NCBI RefSeq assembly: GCF_020410765.1
Contig: NZ_CP084541.1
Span: 6,378,001 to 6,442,000, forward strand
Source: Streptomyces marincola
GTDB taxonomy: Bacteria; Actinomycetota; Actinomycetes; Streptomycetales; Streptomycetaceae
Reading direction: 5' to 3'
DNA: 64,000 nucleotides
Part shown: positions 45,101-60,100 of the stretch, in pieces
Layout of the letters: every line of letters begins with the position of its first letter
Numbering within the stretch: the first letter of the stretch is position 1
Notes under the pieces: model-generated
The model's input: the letters and a program-made list of their open reading frames with translations, nothing else
The model's database searches: none
Told to the model about the DNA's origin: nothing
Made by a program: the position numbers and the translations under genes

Positions 45101-48100
45101 CTGTGGTGGCGCAGGCGGAACGGCTGGCGGATGCTGCTGTTGAGCTGGACGCGGGGGATGTCGGGTGGTCGTTGGTGTCCGGGCGTGCGGAGTTGTCCGC
45201 GCGTGCGGTGGTGTGGGGCCGGGATGCCGGGGAGCTGATCGCGGCGCTGCGCGGGGTGTCGGCTGCCGAGCATGTGGTCGAGGGCCACGTAGCGGTGCTG
45301 TTCACGGGGCAGGGTGCGCAGCGGGCCCGGATGGGCGCCGAACTGGCTGCCGTCTTCCCGGTGTTCGCGGATGCTCTGGCCGAGGTGTGTGCCGGGTTCG
45401 ATGGGTTGTTGCCGCGTCCGCTGGGTGAGGTGCTGGCCGATGAGGCGAGCGATGATCTGGATCGGACGGTGTTCACGCAGGCGGGGCTGTTCGCGGTCGA
45501 GGTGGCGCTGTGGCGGCTGATCGAGTCGTTCGGCGTCAAGCCCGACTTCGTCGCGGGGCACTCGATCGGTGAGATCGCCGCCGCGCACGTGGCGGGGGTG
45601 TTCGACCTCGCGGACGCCTGCCGTCTGGTGGCCGCGCGCGGTTCGCTGATGCAGGCGTTGCCGGCCGGTGGCGCGATGCTGTCGGTGCAGGCCACGCCGG
45701 AAGAGGTCAGCGAGGCTCTGGACGACGTCGACGGTCTGGACATTGCGGCCGTCAACGGGCCGCGCTCGGTCGTCGTGGCCGGTGAGGAGGCGGCGGTCGA
45801 GCGGCTGCGGGAGTCGTTCACCGAGGCGGGTGTGAAGACGCGGCGGCTGTCGGTCTCGCACGCGTTCCACTCGCGCCTGATGGACCCGATGCTGGAGGAG
45901 TTCGAGCGCATCGCCGCGCAGATCACCTACCGCGCCCCCGCCATTCCCGTGGTGTCGAACGTCACGGGTGAGCTGGCCGGGGTGGAGATCGGGTCGGCGG
46001 AGTACTGGGTGCGGCATGTCCGCGCCACGGTCCGCTTCGCGGACGGCATCACGACGTTGCGTAACGCCGGTGTGTCGACGTTCCTGGAGCTGGGCCCGGA
46101 CGCGACGCTGACCGCGATGGGCGCGGAGTGCCTGCCCGAGGACGACACCACCGCCGCCTTCGTGCCCACGACCCGGCGCGAACGCGACGAGGTGCGGACG
46201 TTCACCAGCGCCCTGTCCCGCATCTGGGGGCGTGGTGTGTCCGTGGACTGGAAGGCTGCATTCGCCGGGCGCGCCGTGCGCCGGGTCGACCTGCCGACCT
46301 ACGCCTTCCAACGCCAGCGGTACTGGCTCGAAGGGGCTGCCGGGACCGCCGATGTCAGTGGAGCCGGGCTGGCGGCGGCCGAGCACCCGCTGCTGGGTGC
46401 CACCGCGCACCTGGCGGGTGAAGACGGCGCGATGCTCACCGGTCGGCTCTCCCTGCACACCCACCCGTGGCTGGCGGACCACGCCGTCGGTGGCACCGTT
46501 CTGCTGCCCGGGACCGGTTTCGTCGAGCTTGCCGTCCGTGCCGGCGACGAGGTCGACTGCGGCCACGTGCGGGAGCTGATGCTCCAGGCGCCGCTGGTCC
46601 TCCCCGACCGGGGGGCCGTTCAGGTACAGGTGGTTGTGGGTGCTCCGGACGGGACCGGAGTCCGGGAGGTGCGCGTCTGGTCCCGCCCGGAGAGCGCCAC
46701 CGCCGGTCAGTCGTGGACCTGCCATGCCGAAGGGCTGCTGGCTCCGGAACCGGCGGCCTCCACGCTCTCCGCCGACCTGACGTCCTGGCCCCCGGCCGAC
46801 GCCGAACCCGTGGAGATCTCGGACTTCTACCCCGCGATGGCCGGCGCCGGCTACGGCTACGGGCCCGCCTTCCAGGGGCTGCGGGCGGCCTGGCGCCGCG
46901 GTGACGAGGTCTTCGCCGAGGTCTCCCTGCCGGACGACCTCAAGAAGGACGCTGTGCGCTTCGGCCTGCACCCGGCGTTGCTGGACGCCGCTCTCCAGGC
47001 CAACGGGTTCGGCCCGCTCGCGGCCGAAGGCGGTGCGCGCCTCCCGTTCGCCTGGACGGGCGTCTCGCTGCTCGCTTCCGGTGCCACCGCCCTCCGCGTG
47101 CGGATTGCCCCGGCCGGCCCCGAGGCCGTGTCCATCGAGGCGGCCGACTCCGCCGGCCAGACCGTCGCGCGGGTCGAGTCCCTGGTCCTGCGCGCCATGG
47201 CACCCGGCGAGGCGGCCAAGGACAGCGGTCCGGAGCACGACGCGCTGTTCGGCGTCGACTGGGTGGCTCCGCACGCCTCGGCCCCGCTCCCCGAGGGCTC
47301 CGCCGACGCACCGTCGACAGAACGTTGGGCACTGCTCGGCGAGGACCGGTTCGGGCTCGGCGCGCGACTCCCCGTTCAGGCGACCGCGGTGGCCGACCTG
47401 GCCGAGGCGACCACCGGCACCGGCGCGGGCGACGGAACGCCCACCGTCGTCGTGTGGGCCCCGAGTGCAGGGACCGCCGACCGGCAGGAGCCGGCCCGTG
47501 CCGCCGAAGCCGCGACACTGGCAGCGCTGGAGACGGTTCAGGAGTGGCTGGCGCAAGAGCGACTGGCCGGCTCGCGGCTCGTCGTCGTCACCCGCGGGGC
47601 GGTCGCCACAGAGCCGGGAGAGGACGTGCGCGAGCTCGCGCTCGCCCCGGTGTGGGGTCTGGTGCGTTCCGCCCAGTCGGAGAACCCGGACCGGCTCGTG
47701 CTGCTCGACCTGGACCCGGCGTCCGACGATCCGGCGTCCGGCGCCGACATCATCGAGGCCGTCGCCGCGGCCATCGCGGCAGGCGAGTCCCAACTCGCGC
47801 TGCGCGCCGGCCGTGTGCGTACGCCACGCCTCGCCCGCGTCGGCACCACAGGCGCTCTGCTGCCACCCGCGTCAGAGACCGCGTGGCGCCTGGACTCCAC
47901 CGGTGCCGGAACCCTGGAGAGCCTGGCGCTGCTGCCCAGCGCCGAGGCCGCCGCGCCGCTGGAGCCTGGACAGGTCCGGGTCGCGGTGCGGGCCGCCGGC
48001 CTCAACTTCCGCGACGTGCTCATCGGCCTCGGCATGTACCCCGGGGCGGCCAACCTCGGTGGCGAGGCCGCCGGCGTGGTCGTCGAAGTGGGCGAGGACG

Positions 48101-51100
48101 TCACACAGGTGACGCCCGGGGACCGGGTGTTCGGTGTGATTCCCGGGTCGTTCGGTCCGCTGGCCGTGACGGACCACCGGACCCTGGCCCGCATGCCGGA
48201 CAGCTGGACCTTCGAACAAGGTGCCTCCATCCCGATCGTGTACCTCACCGCCTACTACGGCCTGGTCGACCTGGCAGGGCTGAGCGAAGGCGAGTCGGTC
48301 CTCATCCACGCCGCCGCCGGCGGTGTCGGCATGGCCGCGGTCCAACTCGCCCAGCACCTCGGCGCCGAGGTGTTCGCCACCGCCAGCCGACCCAAGTGGG
48401 ACGTCGTGCGCGGGCTCGGAATCGACGACAGCCATCTCGCCTCCAGCCGCGACCTCGACTTCCGCGACGCCTTCCTGACCGCGACCGGTGGTGCGGGCGT
48501 CGACGTCGTCCTCGACGCCCTGGCACGGGAGTTCGTGGACGCCTCCCTCGAACTGCTGCCGCGCGGTGGCCGGTTCGTGGAGATGGGCAAGACCGACATC
48601 CGTGACCCCGAACAGGTCGCCCAGGACCACCCGGGCGTGGTCTACCAGGCGTTCGACGTCCTCGACGCAGGACCGGACCGGCTCGGCGAGATGCTGGCCG
48701 CGCTCGTGGAACTCTTCGAGCAGGGCGTGCTGCGCCCCCTACCGGTCACCACCTGGGACGTGCGGCGCGCTCCCGAGGCGCTGCGCCACATGAGCCAGGC
48801 CCGGCACACCGGCAAGATCGTGCTCACCGTGCCCCCGGCGCTGGACCGGGACGGCACGGTGCTGATCACCGGTGGCACCGGAACGCTCGGCTCGCTCCTG
48901 GCGCGGCACCTGGTCACCGAGCACGGCGTGCGTTCCCTCGTGCTGACCAGCCGCAAGGGGCGTGAGGCCCCCGGCGCGGCCGAACTGGCCGCCGAGCTGG
49001 GCGAACTGGGCGCCCGAGTCGAGATAGCCGCCTGCGACGCGGCCGACCGCGAACAACTGGGCCTGGTGCTGTCCGCGATCCCGGCCGAGCACCCGTTGAC
49101 GGGTGTGGTGCACGCGGCGGGCGTGCTGGACGACGGGATGGTGGCGTCGCTCACGGACGAGCAGGTGCGGCGGGTGCTGCGGCCGAAGGTGGACGCGGCC
49201 GTCAACCTGCACGAGCTCACCCGCGACGTCGACCTGCGCATGTTCGTGCTGTACTCCTCGGCGGCCGGTGTCTTCGGCAACGCCGGGCAGGCGAACTACG
49301 CGGCGGCGAACACCTTCCTCGACGCGCTCGCCGCCCACCGGCGGGCCAACGGCCTCCCGGCCACCTCCCTGGCCTGGGGCCTGTGGGACGAGGCCAGCGG
49401 AATGACCGCGGACCTCGCGGCACAGGACCGGGCCCGCATGGCGAGGAACGGCGTGCCCACCCTTTCGTCCGCCCACGGGCTGGCCCTGTTCGACGTGGCC
49501 GGCGGGGCCTACGACGCCCTGCTGGTCGCGAGCCCGCTGGACCGGACCGCCTTGCAGACCCAGGCCGACCGGGGGACGCTGCCCGGACTGCTGCGCGGAC
49601 TTGTCCGCCCCGCACGCACGCGGCGCGCGGCGGTCGGCGCGACCGGCTCGGCGGCCGAGGCGTCCACCCTGCGCCAGCAACTCGCCGGGCTCGGTGAGGC
49701 CGAACGGACCCAGACCGTGCTCGACCTGGTGCGCACCCATGTGGCCGCGGTGCTCGGCCATGCCGATCCGCTCGGCGTGGACGCGGAACGACGGTTCAAG
49801 GACCTGGGCTTCGACTCGCTGACCGCGGTGGAACTGCGCAACCGACTCACCACCGCGACCGGCCTGCGACTGCCGGCGACCCTGGTCTTCGACCACCCGA
49901 CTCCCCAGGCGCTCGCGACCTTCGTGTTCCGCGAGGTCTGGGGCACGATCGCCGAGGACGCCGCCGCCGAGGTGGCCCCCTCCCTCGGGACGGACGAGCC
50001 GATCGTCATCGTCGGCATGTCGTGCCGGTTCCCCGGCGGCGTCGAATCCCCGGAAGACCTGTGGCGGCTCGTCGCCGAGGGCACGGACGCGGTGTCCGCG
50101 TTCCCGGCCGACCGGGGGTGGGACATCGACCGCCTCTACGACCCGGAACTTCAGCGGCACGGCACCACCTACGCCCGCGAGGGCGCGTTCCTCTACGACG
50201 CGACGACGTTCGACGCGGACTTCTTCGGCATCTCGCCGCGCGAGGCGACCGCGATGGACCCGCAGCAGCGGCTGCTGCTCGAAGCGTCCTGGCAGGTCTT
50301 CGAACAGGCCGGTATCGCTGCCGAGTCGGTGCGCGGCAGCCGAACCGGTGTCTTCGCGGGCGTGCTCGCCACCGGCTACGCGACGGGACTGACCAGTGTC
50401 CCGGAGCAGGTCGAAGGCTTCATCGGGACCGGCACGATGGTCAGCCTCGCTTCGGGCCGCGTGGCCTACACGTTCGGGCTTGAGGGCCCCGCGGTGACGG
50501 TGGACACGGCGTGCTCATCGTCCTTGGTCGCGCTGCATCTCGCGGCGCAGGCGCTGCGGAACGGCGAATGCGACCTCGCTCTCGCGGGCGGTGTCACGAT
50601 GATGCCCACCCCGAACACCTTCGTGGAGTTCAGCCGGCAGCGCGGTCTCGCGGCCGACGGCCGGTGCAAGCCGTTCGCCTCGGCGGCGGACGGCACGGGC
50701 TGGGGCGAGGGCGTCGGGATGCTCCTGGTGGAACGCCTGTCGGACGCGAAGCGCAACGGGCACCAGATCCTGGCCGTCGTACGCGGCTCCGCCACGAACC
50801 AGGACGGCGCCAGCAACGGTCTGACCGCCCCGAACGGTCCCTCGCAGCAGCGCGTGATCCGGGCCGCCCTGGCCAATGCCCGCCTGGTCCCCGAGGACGT
50901 GGACGTGGTGGAGGCGCATGGCACGGGCACGCGGTTGGGTGACCCGATCGAGGCGCAGGCGTTGCTGGCGACGTATGGGCAGGACCGGCCGGATGACCGG
51001 CCGTTGTGGTTGGGGTCGATCAAGTCGAACATCGGTCACACGCAGGCGGCTGCGGGTGTGGCTGGTGTGATCAAGATGGTGATGGCGATGCGGGAGGGTG

Positions 51101-54100
51101 TGCTTCCGCCGACGCTGCACGTTGATGAGCCGACGTCGCATGTGGACTGGTCGGTGGGCGCGGTCGAGCTGCTGACCGAGGCTCGCGAGTGGGTGGATGC
51201 GGGGCGTCCGCGTCGGGCGGGTGTGTCCTCGTTCGGTATCAGCGGCACGAACGCGCACGTGATCCTGGAGCAGGCGCCGGTCGAGGATGCCGAGCCGAAG
51301 GCCGTGGTGCTGCCGGGTGACCGCCTGCCGGTGATCCCGTGGGCGGTGTCCGCGCGGGATGCGGATGCCGTGATGGCGCAGGCCGAGCGGCTGGCCGAGG
51401 CCACGCCTGGTCTTGACCCGGTGGATGTCGGGTGGACTTTGACCTCCGGACGTGCGGAGCTGTCCGCGCGTGCGGTGGTGTGGGGCCGGGACACTGAGGA
51501 ACTGGTCGCGGCTCTGGGTGAGGTCTCGGCTGCGGAGCAGGTGGTCGAGGGCCGGGTCGCGGTGCTGTTCACGGGGCAGGGTGCGCAGCGGGCCCGGATG
51601 GGTGCGGAACTGGCTGCCGCGTTCCCGGTGTTCGCGGATGCTCTGGCCGAGGTGTGTGCCGGGTTCGATGGGTTGTTGCCGCGTCCGCTGGCGGATGTGC
51701 TGGCCGACGAGGCGAGCGATGATCTGGATCGGACGGTGTTCACGCAGGCGGGGCTGTTCGCGGTCGAGGTGGCGCTGTGGCGGCTGATCGAGTCGTTCGG
51801 CGTCAAGCCCGACTTCGTCGCGGGGCACTCGATCGGTGAGATCGCCGCCGCGCATGTGGCGGGGGTGTTCGGTCTTGAGGACGCCTGCCGTCTGGTGGCC
51901 GCGCGCGGTTCGCTGATGCAGGCGTTGCCTGCCGGTGGGGCGATGCTGTCGGTGCAGGCCACGCCGGAACAGGTCACCGAGGCCCTGGCGGATGTTCCTG
52001 AGCTTGATGTGGCGGCGGTCAACGGGCCGCGCTCGGTCGTCGTGGCCGGTGAGGAGGCGGCGGTCGAGCGGCTGCGGGAGTCGTTCGCCGAGGCGGGTGT
52101 GAAGACGCGGCGGCTGTCGGTGTCGCACGCGTTCCACTCGCGCTTGATGGACCCGATGCTGGAGGAGTTCGAGCAGGTCGCGGCGCAGATCACCTACCGC
52201 GCCCCCGCCATCCCGGTCATCTCCAACGTCACGGGTGAGCTGGCCGGGGTGGAGATCGGGTCGGCGGAGTACTGGGTGCGGCACGTGCGCGCCACCGTTC
52301 GCTTCGCGGACGGCATCACGACGTTGCGTAACGCCGGTGTGTCGACGTTCCTCGAACTGGGTCCGGACGCGACGCTGACGGCGATGGGTGCGGAGTGCCT
52401 GCCCGAGGACGACACCACCACCGCCTTCGTGCCCACGACCCGGCGCGAACGCGACGAGGTGCAGACGTTCACGAGCGCCCTGTCCCGCGTCTGGGGGCGT
52501 GGTGTGTCCGTGGACTGGAAGGCGGCGTTCGCCGGGCGCGCCGTGCGCTACGCGGACCTGCCGACCTACGCCTTCCAACGCAAGCGCTACTGGCTGGAGG
52601 CGGAAGTCGCGGGAGACCCGGCCGGTCTCGGGCAGAGCGCGGCGGGGCACCCGCTGCTGGGCGCGGCCGTCACGTTGGCGGCCGAGGGCGGCGCGATGCT
52701 CACCGGTCGGCTCTCCCTGCACACCCACCCGTGGCTGGCGGACCACGCCATCGGCGGAACGGTCCTTTTCCCCGGCACCGGCTTCGTCGAACTCGCCATC
52801 CGCGCGGGCGACGAGGTCGACTGCGCCCACCTGCGGGAACTCACCCTCCAGGCGCCCCTCGTCATCGCCGAACGCGGCGCTGTCCAGATCCAGGTCGTCG
52901 TCAGCGGCTCGGACGAGACGGGTCGTCGCGAGGTGCGGATCTACTCCCGGCCGGAGAACGCGGAGGCCGACGAGAGCTGGACCTGCCACGCCGAGGGCGG
53001 GCTGGATCACCAGCGGCCGGCTGACGACGAGGCAACCGATCTCGCGCAGTGGCCTCCGGCCGACGCGGAGGTCGTGGACCTGGCCGGCTTCTATGACGCG
53101 TTCGGCGACGCGGGTTACGCATACGGGCCGGTGTTCCAGGGCCTGCGCACGGCCTGGCGGCGCGGTGACGAGATCTTCGCCGAGGTCGCCCTGCCCGAGT
53201 CGGCACAGGCGGACGCCGACCGTTTCGGCATCCATCCGGCGTTGCTCGACGCCGTGCTCCACGCGCACGGGCTCGCTGCCTCCGTTGCCGGCAGCGCCGA
53301 GCAGGACGGGAAGGTGCGGCTGCCGTTCGCGTGGTCGGGTGTGTCCCTGCACGCCACGGGAGCCACGGCCGTTCGGGTCCATTGCACGGTGCGCGGACCG
53401 GAGAACGCGAGGATCGTCCTGGCCGACGTGGCCGGGCGGCCGGTCGCGAGCATCGGCTCCCTCGTTCTGCGTGCGGTCAACAGCGGAACGCTCGGCGTGG
53501 AGGCTGCCGACACCGAGTCGGTCTACCGGCTCGACTGGCTGCCTGCCGGGAGCGCGCGAGAGGAGGCGGGCGCTGAGGTGAGCGACGCCGGGCGGAACGC
53601 CTGGGCGTTGCTCGGAACCGAGGACGGACTGGGCCTCGGCCTGCCGGTGTACGCGGGCGTCGACCGGGCAGAGGACGCCGCCCCGGCGCCTGACGTTCTG
53701 GTTCTCGCCGTCGGCGCGCACACCGCATCCGCCGCCCCGGCGCACGGCACGCCGGACTCCCTGGCCGACGGCGCCAGGGACGCGACGCTGCACGCGTGGC
53801 GCACCGTTGGCGACTGGCTGGCGAGCGAACAACGCGCCGACTGCCGCTTGGTGGTGGTCACCGCCGGTGCGGTCGCCGTTGGTCATGGGGAAGACGTCCC
53901 CGACCTCGCTGCCGCTCCGGTCTGGGGCCTGGTGCGGACGGCCCAGTCGGAGAACCCCGGCCGCGTCGTCCTGGTGGATCTGGAACCGGGCACGACCGGA
54001 CAGGCCGCCGCCTCCGCCCTGGCCACCGCGCTGGCCACCGACGAGTCGCAGGTGGCGGTGCGGGGTGGCGTGGCGTTGGCGCCCCGGTTGGTGCGGGTGT

Positions 54101-57100
54101 CGGCCGGTGGCGGTGGTCTGGTGCCGCCGGTGGGTGAGTCGGCGTGGCGGCTGGACGTGCTGGGTGGGGGGACGTTGGAGTCGCTGGCGCTGGTGCCGGC
54201 CCCGGAGGAAGCGGGCGTGCTGCCTGCCGGGCAGGTGCGTGTGGCGGTGCGTGCCGCGGGTCTCAACTTCCGCGATGTGCTGATGGGTCTGGGCATGTAC
54301 CCGGGCGACGTGATGCTGGGCAGCGAGGCCGCCGGTGTCGTCGTCGCGGTCGGTGAGGGAGTGGAGCACGTCGCGGTCGGCGACCGCGTCATGGGCCTCA
54401 TCCATCAGGGCTTCGGTTCCCTCGCGACGGTGGACGCGCGGTTGGTGGTGCGGATGCCGGTGGGGTGGTCGTTCGAGCAGGCGGCGTCGGTGCCGGTGGT
54501 GTTCCTGACCGCGTACTACGGCCTGGTGGATCTGGCCGGGTTGCGGGCGGGGGAGTCGGTGCTGGTCCATGCCGCCGCGGGCGGCGTGGGCATGGCGGCG
54601 GTGCAGCTCGCCCAGCACCTGGGCGCCACGGTGTTCGCCACCGCGAGCGAGGCCAAGCAGGCGACCGTGCGGGAGCTGGGGGTGCCGGCGGAGCGGATCG
54701 CGTCCTCGCGCGATCTCGACTTCCGCGACGCGTTCCTCGCCGCGACCGGCGGCGCCGGTGTGGACGTGGTGCTGGACGCGCTGGCGCGGGAGTTCGTGGA
54801 CGCATCCCTCGAACTGCTGCCGCGCGGCGGCCGGTTCCTTGAGATGGGCAAGACCGACATCCGCGACCCCGAACAGGTCGCCACCGAGCATCACGGAGTG
54901 CGCTACCAGTCCTTCGACATGCTGGAGGCCGGTCACGACCGCATTGGTGAGATGCTGCGCGAGATCGTCGACCTGCTCCAACAGGGCAGGCTGCGCCCGC
55001 TGCCGATCACCACCTGGGACGTGCGGCGGGCGCCGGAGGCGTTCCGGTTCATGTCGCAGGCCCGGCATGTGGGCAAGATCGTGCTGACGGTTCCGCAGGA
55101 CCCCGATCCGGCGGGCACCGTGTTGATCACCGGTGGTACGGGGACCCTGGGCTTGTTGCTCGCGCGGCACCTGGTGGCGGCGCGCGGGATGCGTTCGCTG
55201 GTGCTGACCAGCCGTGCGGGGCTCGACGCGCCGGGGGCGGCGGAGCTGGTCGAGGAGCTGGAAGGACTGGGCGCGCGGGTGGAGGTCGCCGCCTGCGACG
55301 CGGCCGACCGCGACCAGCTCGCCGCGGTACTGTCCGCCATCCCGGCCGAACACCCCCTGACCGGCGTCGTGCACGCCGCCGGGATCGCCGACGACGGGAT
55401 GTTCGGCGACCTGACGGAGGAGCGGATCGAGCGGGTCCTGCGACCCAAGGTCGACGCCGCGCTGAACCTGCACGAGCTGACCCGCGACGCGGACCTCCGG
55501 CTCTTCGCCCTGTACTCCTCGACCGCCGGCATCCTGGGCAATCCCGGCCAGGCCAACTACGCGGCGGCGAACACCTTCCTGGACGCCCTGGCCGCCCACC
55601 GCCGCGCGCAAGGGCTGCCCGCCACATCCCTCGCCTGGGGGCTGTGGGAGCAGGCGAGCGGCGTCAGCGGCGACCTGTCGGAAGCCGACCTCGCGCGCCT
55701 GGCACGCGGCGGCATGCTGCCGCTCGGCTCGGCTCAGGGACTCGGCCTCTTCGACGTGGCCCAGGGGCTCGACGAAGCCGTCACCGTGCCGATCCGCCTC
55801 GACCTCGCCACGATGCGGAACGCGGCCAAGGCCGGCGGGGCGCGGGCGGTGCCCCCGTTGTTCCGCGCCCTGATCCGCGTCACCGGACGGCGTACGGCCA
55901 CCGGGCCCACCGGCGACGCGTCCTCGCTGGCGGCGCAACTGGGCAGGCTCGGCACGGCGGACCGCGTGACTCTGGTGTCCGAACTGGTCCGCACCCACGT
56001 GGCGGCCGTGCTCGGCCACGCGAGCGCGGCGGCCATCAACGCCGAGCGGCAGTTCAAGGACCTGGGCTTCGACTCGCTGACCGCGGTGGAGCTGCGCAAC
56101 CGGCTCAACGGCGCGACCGGACTGAGCCTGCCGGCCACGCTCATCTTCGACTACCCCACGCCGGCCGCGCTCGCCACGTTCCTGCTGAGCGAACTCGGTG
56201 TCGGTACGGCGGACGCGGAGGCCCCCGCCGCCGCGACCGCCGTCGCGGCGGACGAGCCGCTCGCCATCGTCGGCATGGCGTGCAGGTTCCCCGGCGGCAT
56301 GGACTCACCGGAGCAGTTGTGGCGCCAGCTCATCGACGGCGCCGACGCGATGGGCCCCTTCCCGGCCGACCGGGGCTGGGACCTGGAACGCCTCTACGAC
56401 CCGGACCCGGCCGCCTCCGGCGCCTCCTACGTGCGGGACGGCGGATTCGTGCACGAGGCGTCGCACTTCGACGCGGACTTCTTCGGCATCAGCCCGCGTG
56501 AGGCGCTGGCCATGGATCCGCAGCAGCGGCTGCTGCTCGAAGTCACCTGGGAGTCCCTGGAACGGGCCGGAATCCCACCGGCCTCGCTGCGCGGCCGTGC
56601 GGTCGGAACGTTCGTCGGCGGGGTGCAGTCGGACTACGGTTCGGGCATCCAGCGCATCTCCGACAGCGCGGAGGGCTATGCGCTCACCGGCACGACAACC
56701 AGCGTGATCTCGGGCCGGGTCGCCTACGTGCTGGGCCTCGAAGGACCCGCGGTGACAGTGGACACGGCGTGTTCCTCGTCGCTGGTCGCGCTGCACCTGG
56801 CGGCGCAGGCGCTGCGGAACGGCGAGTGCGACATGGCGCTGGCCGGCGGCGTGACGGTGATGGCCACGCCGGGCGCTTTCGTCGAGTTCAGCCGTCAGCG
56901 CGGTCTCGCGGCCGACGGCCGCTGCAAGCCCTTCTCTTCGGCTGCCGACGGAACGGGCTGGGGCGAGGGCGTCGGCGTCCTCGTGGTCGAGCGCCTGTCC
57001 GACGCCCGGCGCAAGGGCCACCAGGTGCTGGCCGTGGTGCGCGGTTCGGCCGTCAACCAGGACGGTGCGAGCAACGGCCTCACCGCGCCGAACGGTCCCG

Positions 57101-60100
57101 CGCAGCAGCGCGTCATCCGCTCGGCGCTGGCCAACGCGGGGCTGACCCCCGGCGACATCGACGCGGTCGAGGCCCACGGCACCGGAACCCGGCTGGGCGA
57201 CCCGATCGAAGCCCAGGCACTCATCGCCACCTATGGCCAGGACCGGCCCGAGGACCGGCCGTTGTGGCTGGGGTCGATCAAGTCGAACATCGGCCACACG
57301 CAGGCGGCGGCCGGTGCCGCCGGCCTGATCAAGATGGTGATGGCGCTGCGCGAAGGCGTGCTGCCGCCCACGCTGCACGCGGAGGAGCCGACCACTCAGG
57401 TCGACTGGTCGGCCGGCGCTGTGGAGCTGCTGACCGAGGCCCGGGAGTGGGTCGGGGAGGGGCGTCCGCGTCGGGCGGGCGTGTCCTCGTTCGGTATCAG
57501 CGGCACGAACGCGCACGTGATTCTTGAGCAGGCGCCGGTCGAGGATGCCGAGCCGAAGGCCGTGGTGCTGCCGGGTGACCGCCTTGGGGTGGTGCCGTGG
57601 GTGGTGTCGGCCCGCACCGCGGATGCCGTGGCGGCGCAGGCGGAACGGCTGGCCGAGGCTGCTGCTGAGTTGGACGCTGCCGATGTCGGGTGGTCGCTGG
57701 CCTCCGGGCGGGCGGCGCTGCCGACCCGCGCGGTGGTGTGGGGCCGGAACACCGATGAACTGGTCGCGGCTCTGCGTGCGGTGTCGGCCGGTGAGGGTGT
57801 GGTCGAGGGCCGGCTCGCGGTGCTGTTCACGGGGCAGGGTGCGCAGCGGGCTCGGATGGGTGCCGAACTGGCTGCCGCGTTCCCCGTGTTCGCGGATGCT
57901 TTGGCTGAGGTGTGTGCCGGGTTCGACGGTCTGCTGCCGCGTCCGCTGGGTGAGGTGCTGGCCGACGAGACCAGTGATGATCTGGATCGGACGGTGTTCA
58001 CGCAGGCGGGGCTGTTCGCGGTCGAGGTGGCGCTGTGGCGGCTGGCCGAATCGTTCGGCGTCAAGCCCGACTTCGTCGCGGGGCACTCGATCGGTGAGAT
58101 CGCGGCGGCGCATGTGGCGGGCGTGTTCGACCTCGCGGACGCCTGCCGTCTGGTGGCCGCGCGCGGTTCGCTGATGCAGGCCCTCCCGGCCGGTGGCGCG
58201 ATGCTGTCGGTGCGGGCCACGCCCGAGCAGGTGTCGGAAGCCCTGGGCGAGGTCGATGGTCTGGACATCGCGGCCGTCAACGGGCCGCGCTCGGTCGTCG
58301 TGGCCGGTGACGAGGCGGCGGTCGAGCGGCTGCGGGAGTCGTTCACCGAGGCGGGCGTGAAGACGCGGCGGCTGTCGGTCTCGCACGCGTTCCACTCGCG
58401 CCTGATGGACCCGATGCTGGAGGAGTTCGAGCGGGTCGCTTCGACGCTCACCTACCGCGCCCCCGCCATTCCCGTGGTCTCGAATGTGACCGGCGAGCTG
58501 GCCGGGGTGGAGATCGGGTCGGCCGGGTACTGGGTGCGGCACGTCCGCGCCACCGTTCGCTTCGCGGACGGTATTGCCGCGCTGCGTGACGCCGGTGTGT
58601 CGACGTTCCTGGAACTGGGACCGGATGCCACGCTCACCGCGATGGGCGCGGAGTGCCTGCCCGAGGACGACACCACCACCGCCTTCGTGCCCACGACCCG
58701 GCGCGAACGCGACGAGGTGCAGACGTTCACCAGTGCCCTGTCCCGCATCTGGGGGCGTGGTGTGTCCGTGGACTGGAAGGCGGCGTTCGCCGGGCGCGCC
58801 GTGCGCCGGGTCGACCTGCCGACCTACGCCTTCCAACGCCGCCGCTACTGGCTGGAGTCGGAGGCGGGCGGCGACCCGACCGGGCTCGGTCTCGGCGCGG
58901 CAGGGCACCCGTTGCTGGGCGCCGCCGTCAACCTCGCGGCTGACGGTGGTGTCGTCCTCACCGGGCGCATGTCCGTGGGCCTGCAACCGTGGCTGGCGGA
59001 CCACGCCATCGGTGGAACGGTCCTCTTCCCCGGCACCGGCTTCGTCGAACTCGCCATCCGCGCGGGCGACGAGGTCGACTGCGGGCAGGTGCGGGAACTC
59101 GCCCTCCAGGCGCCACTCGTGCTGCCGGAGCGCGGCGCCGTTCAGGTGCAGGTCGTCGTCGGGACGACCGATGACCTGGGCAGTCGCGAGGTGCGGATCT
59201 ACTCCCGTCCGGAGCACGCCGACGCCGACGAGCCCTGGGTCCAGCACGCCGAGGGCGCTCTCGGGCGCGAGCCCGAGGCCCTGCACGACGAGCTGGACCT
59301 GGCCGAGTGGCCCCCCGCCGACGCGGAGACCATCGACGTCTCAGGGGTGTACCGCACCCTCGCCGACGCGGGTTACGGGTACGGGCCGGTGTTTCAGGGG
59401 TTGCGCGCCGCGTGGCGGCGTGGCAAGGAGATCTACGCCGAGGTCGGCCTGCCCGAGGACGAAGCGGGCCGGGCGGCACGCTACGGCCTGCACCCCGCCC
59501 TGCTCGATGCGGCTCTGCACGCGCAGAGCCTGGTGGGGGGCGACACCGCCGAGTCCGCCTCCGGCCGGAGCGGCGACGGGGTCCGGCTGCCGTTCGCCTG
59601 GTCGGGCGTGTCCTTGCTCGCCTCGGGCGCGACCGCCCTCCGCGTGCGGATCGTGCCGACCGGAACGGATGAACTCGCACTTCAGGCCGCCGACACCAAC
59701 GGTCGGCCGGTGGCCGCTGTCGGCTCGCTGCTCCTGCGCGCGGTGACCGGCGAGCAACTCACCGCGGTCGCCTCCTCCGCCACGCGGGACGCGCTGTTCC
59801 GGGTGGAGTGGGTTCCGTTGAGCACCGGCGGTGACACCCCCGTCGGGGACTGGGCCGTGCTGGGCTCGTCGCCGCTCGTGGCGAACGGCATGGCCCGCCA
59901 CGACGACCTGTCCACGCTGATCACGGCGTTGGACGCGGGCGAGAAAGCGCCCTCGGTGCTGTTGCTCCCCTGCCTGCCCCCGGACGACGAGCGGCGGCTC
60001 AACGTAGGGGGCGAGGACGCCATCTCTGGGGTGTTGGCCGTGTTGCGAGCGTGCTTGGTTGATGACCGGTTGGCCATGTCCCGTCTGGTGGTGGTCACTC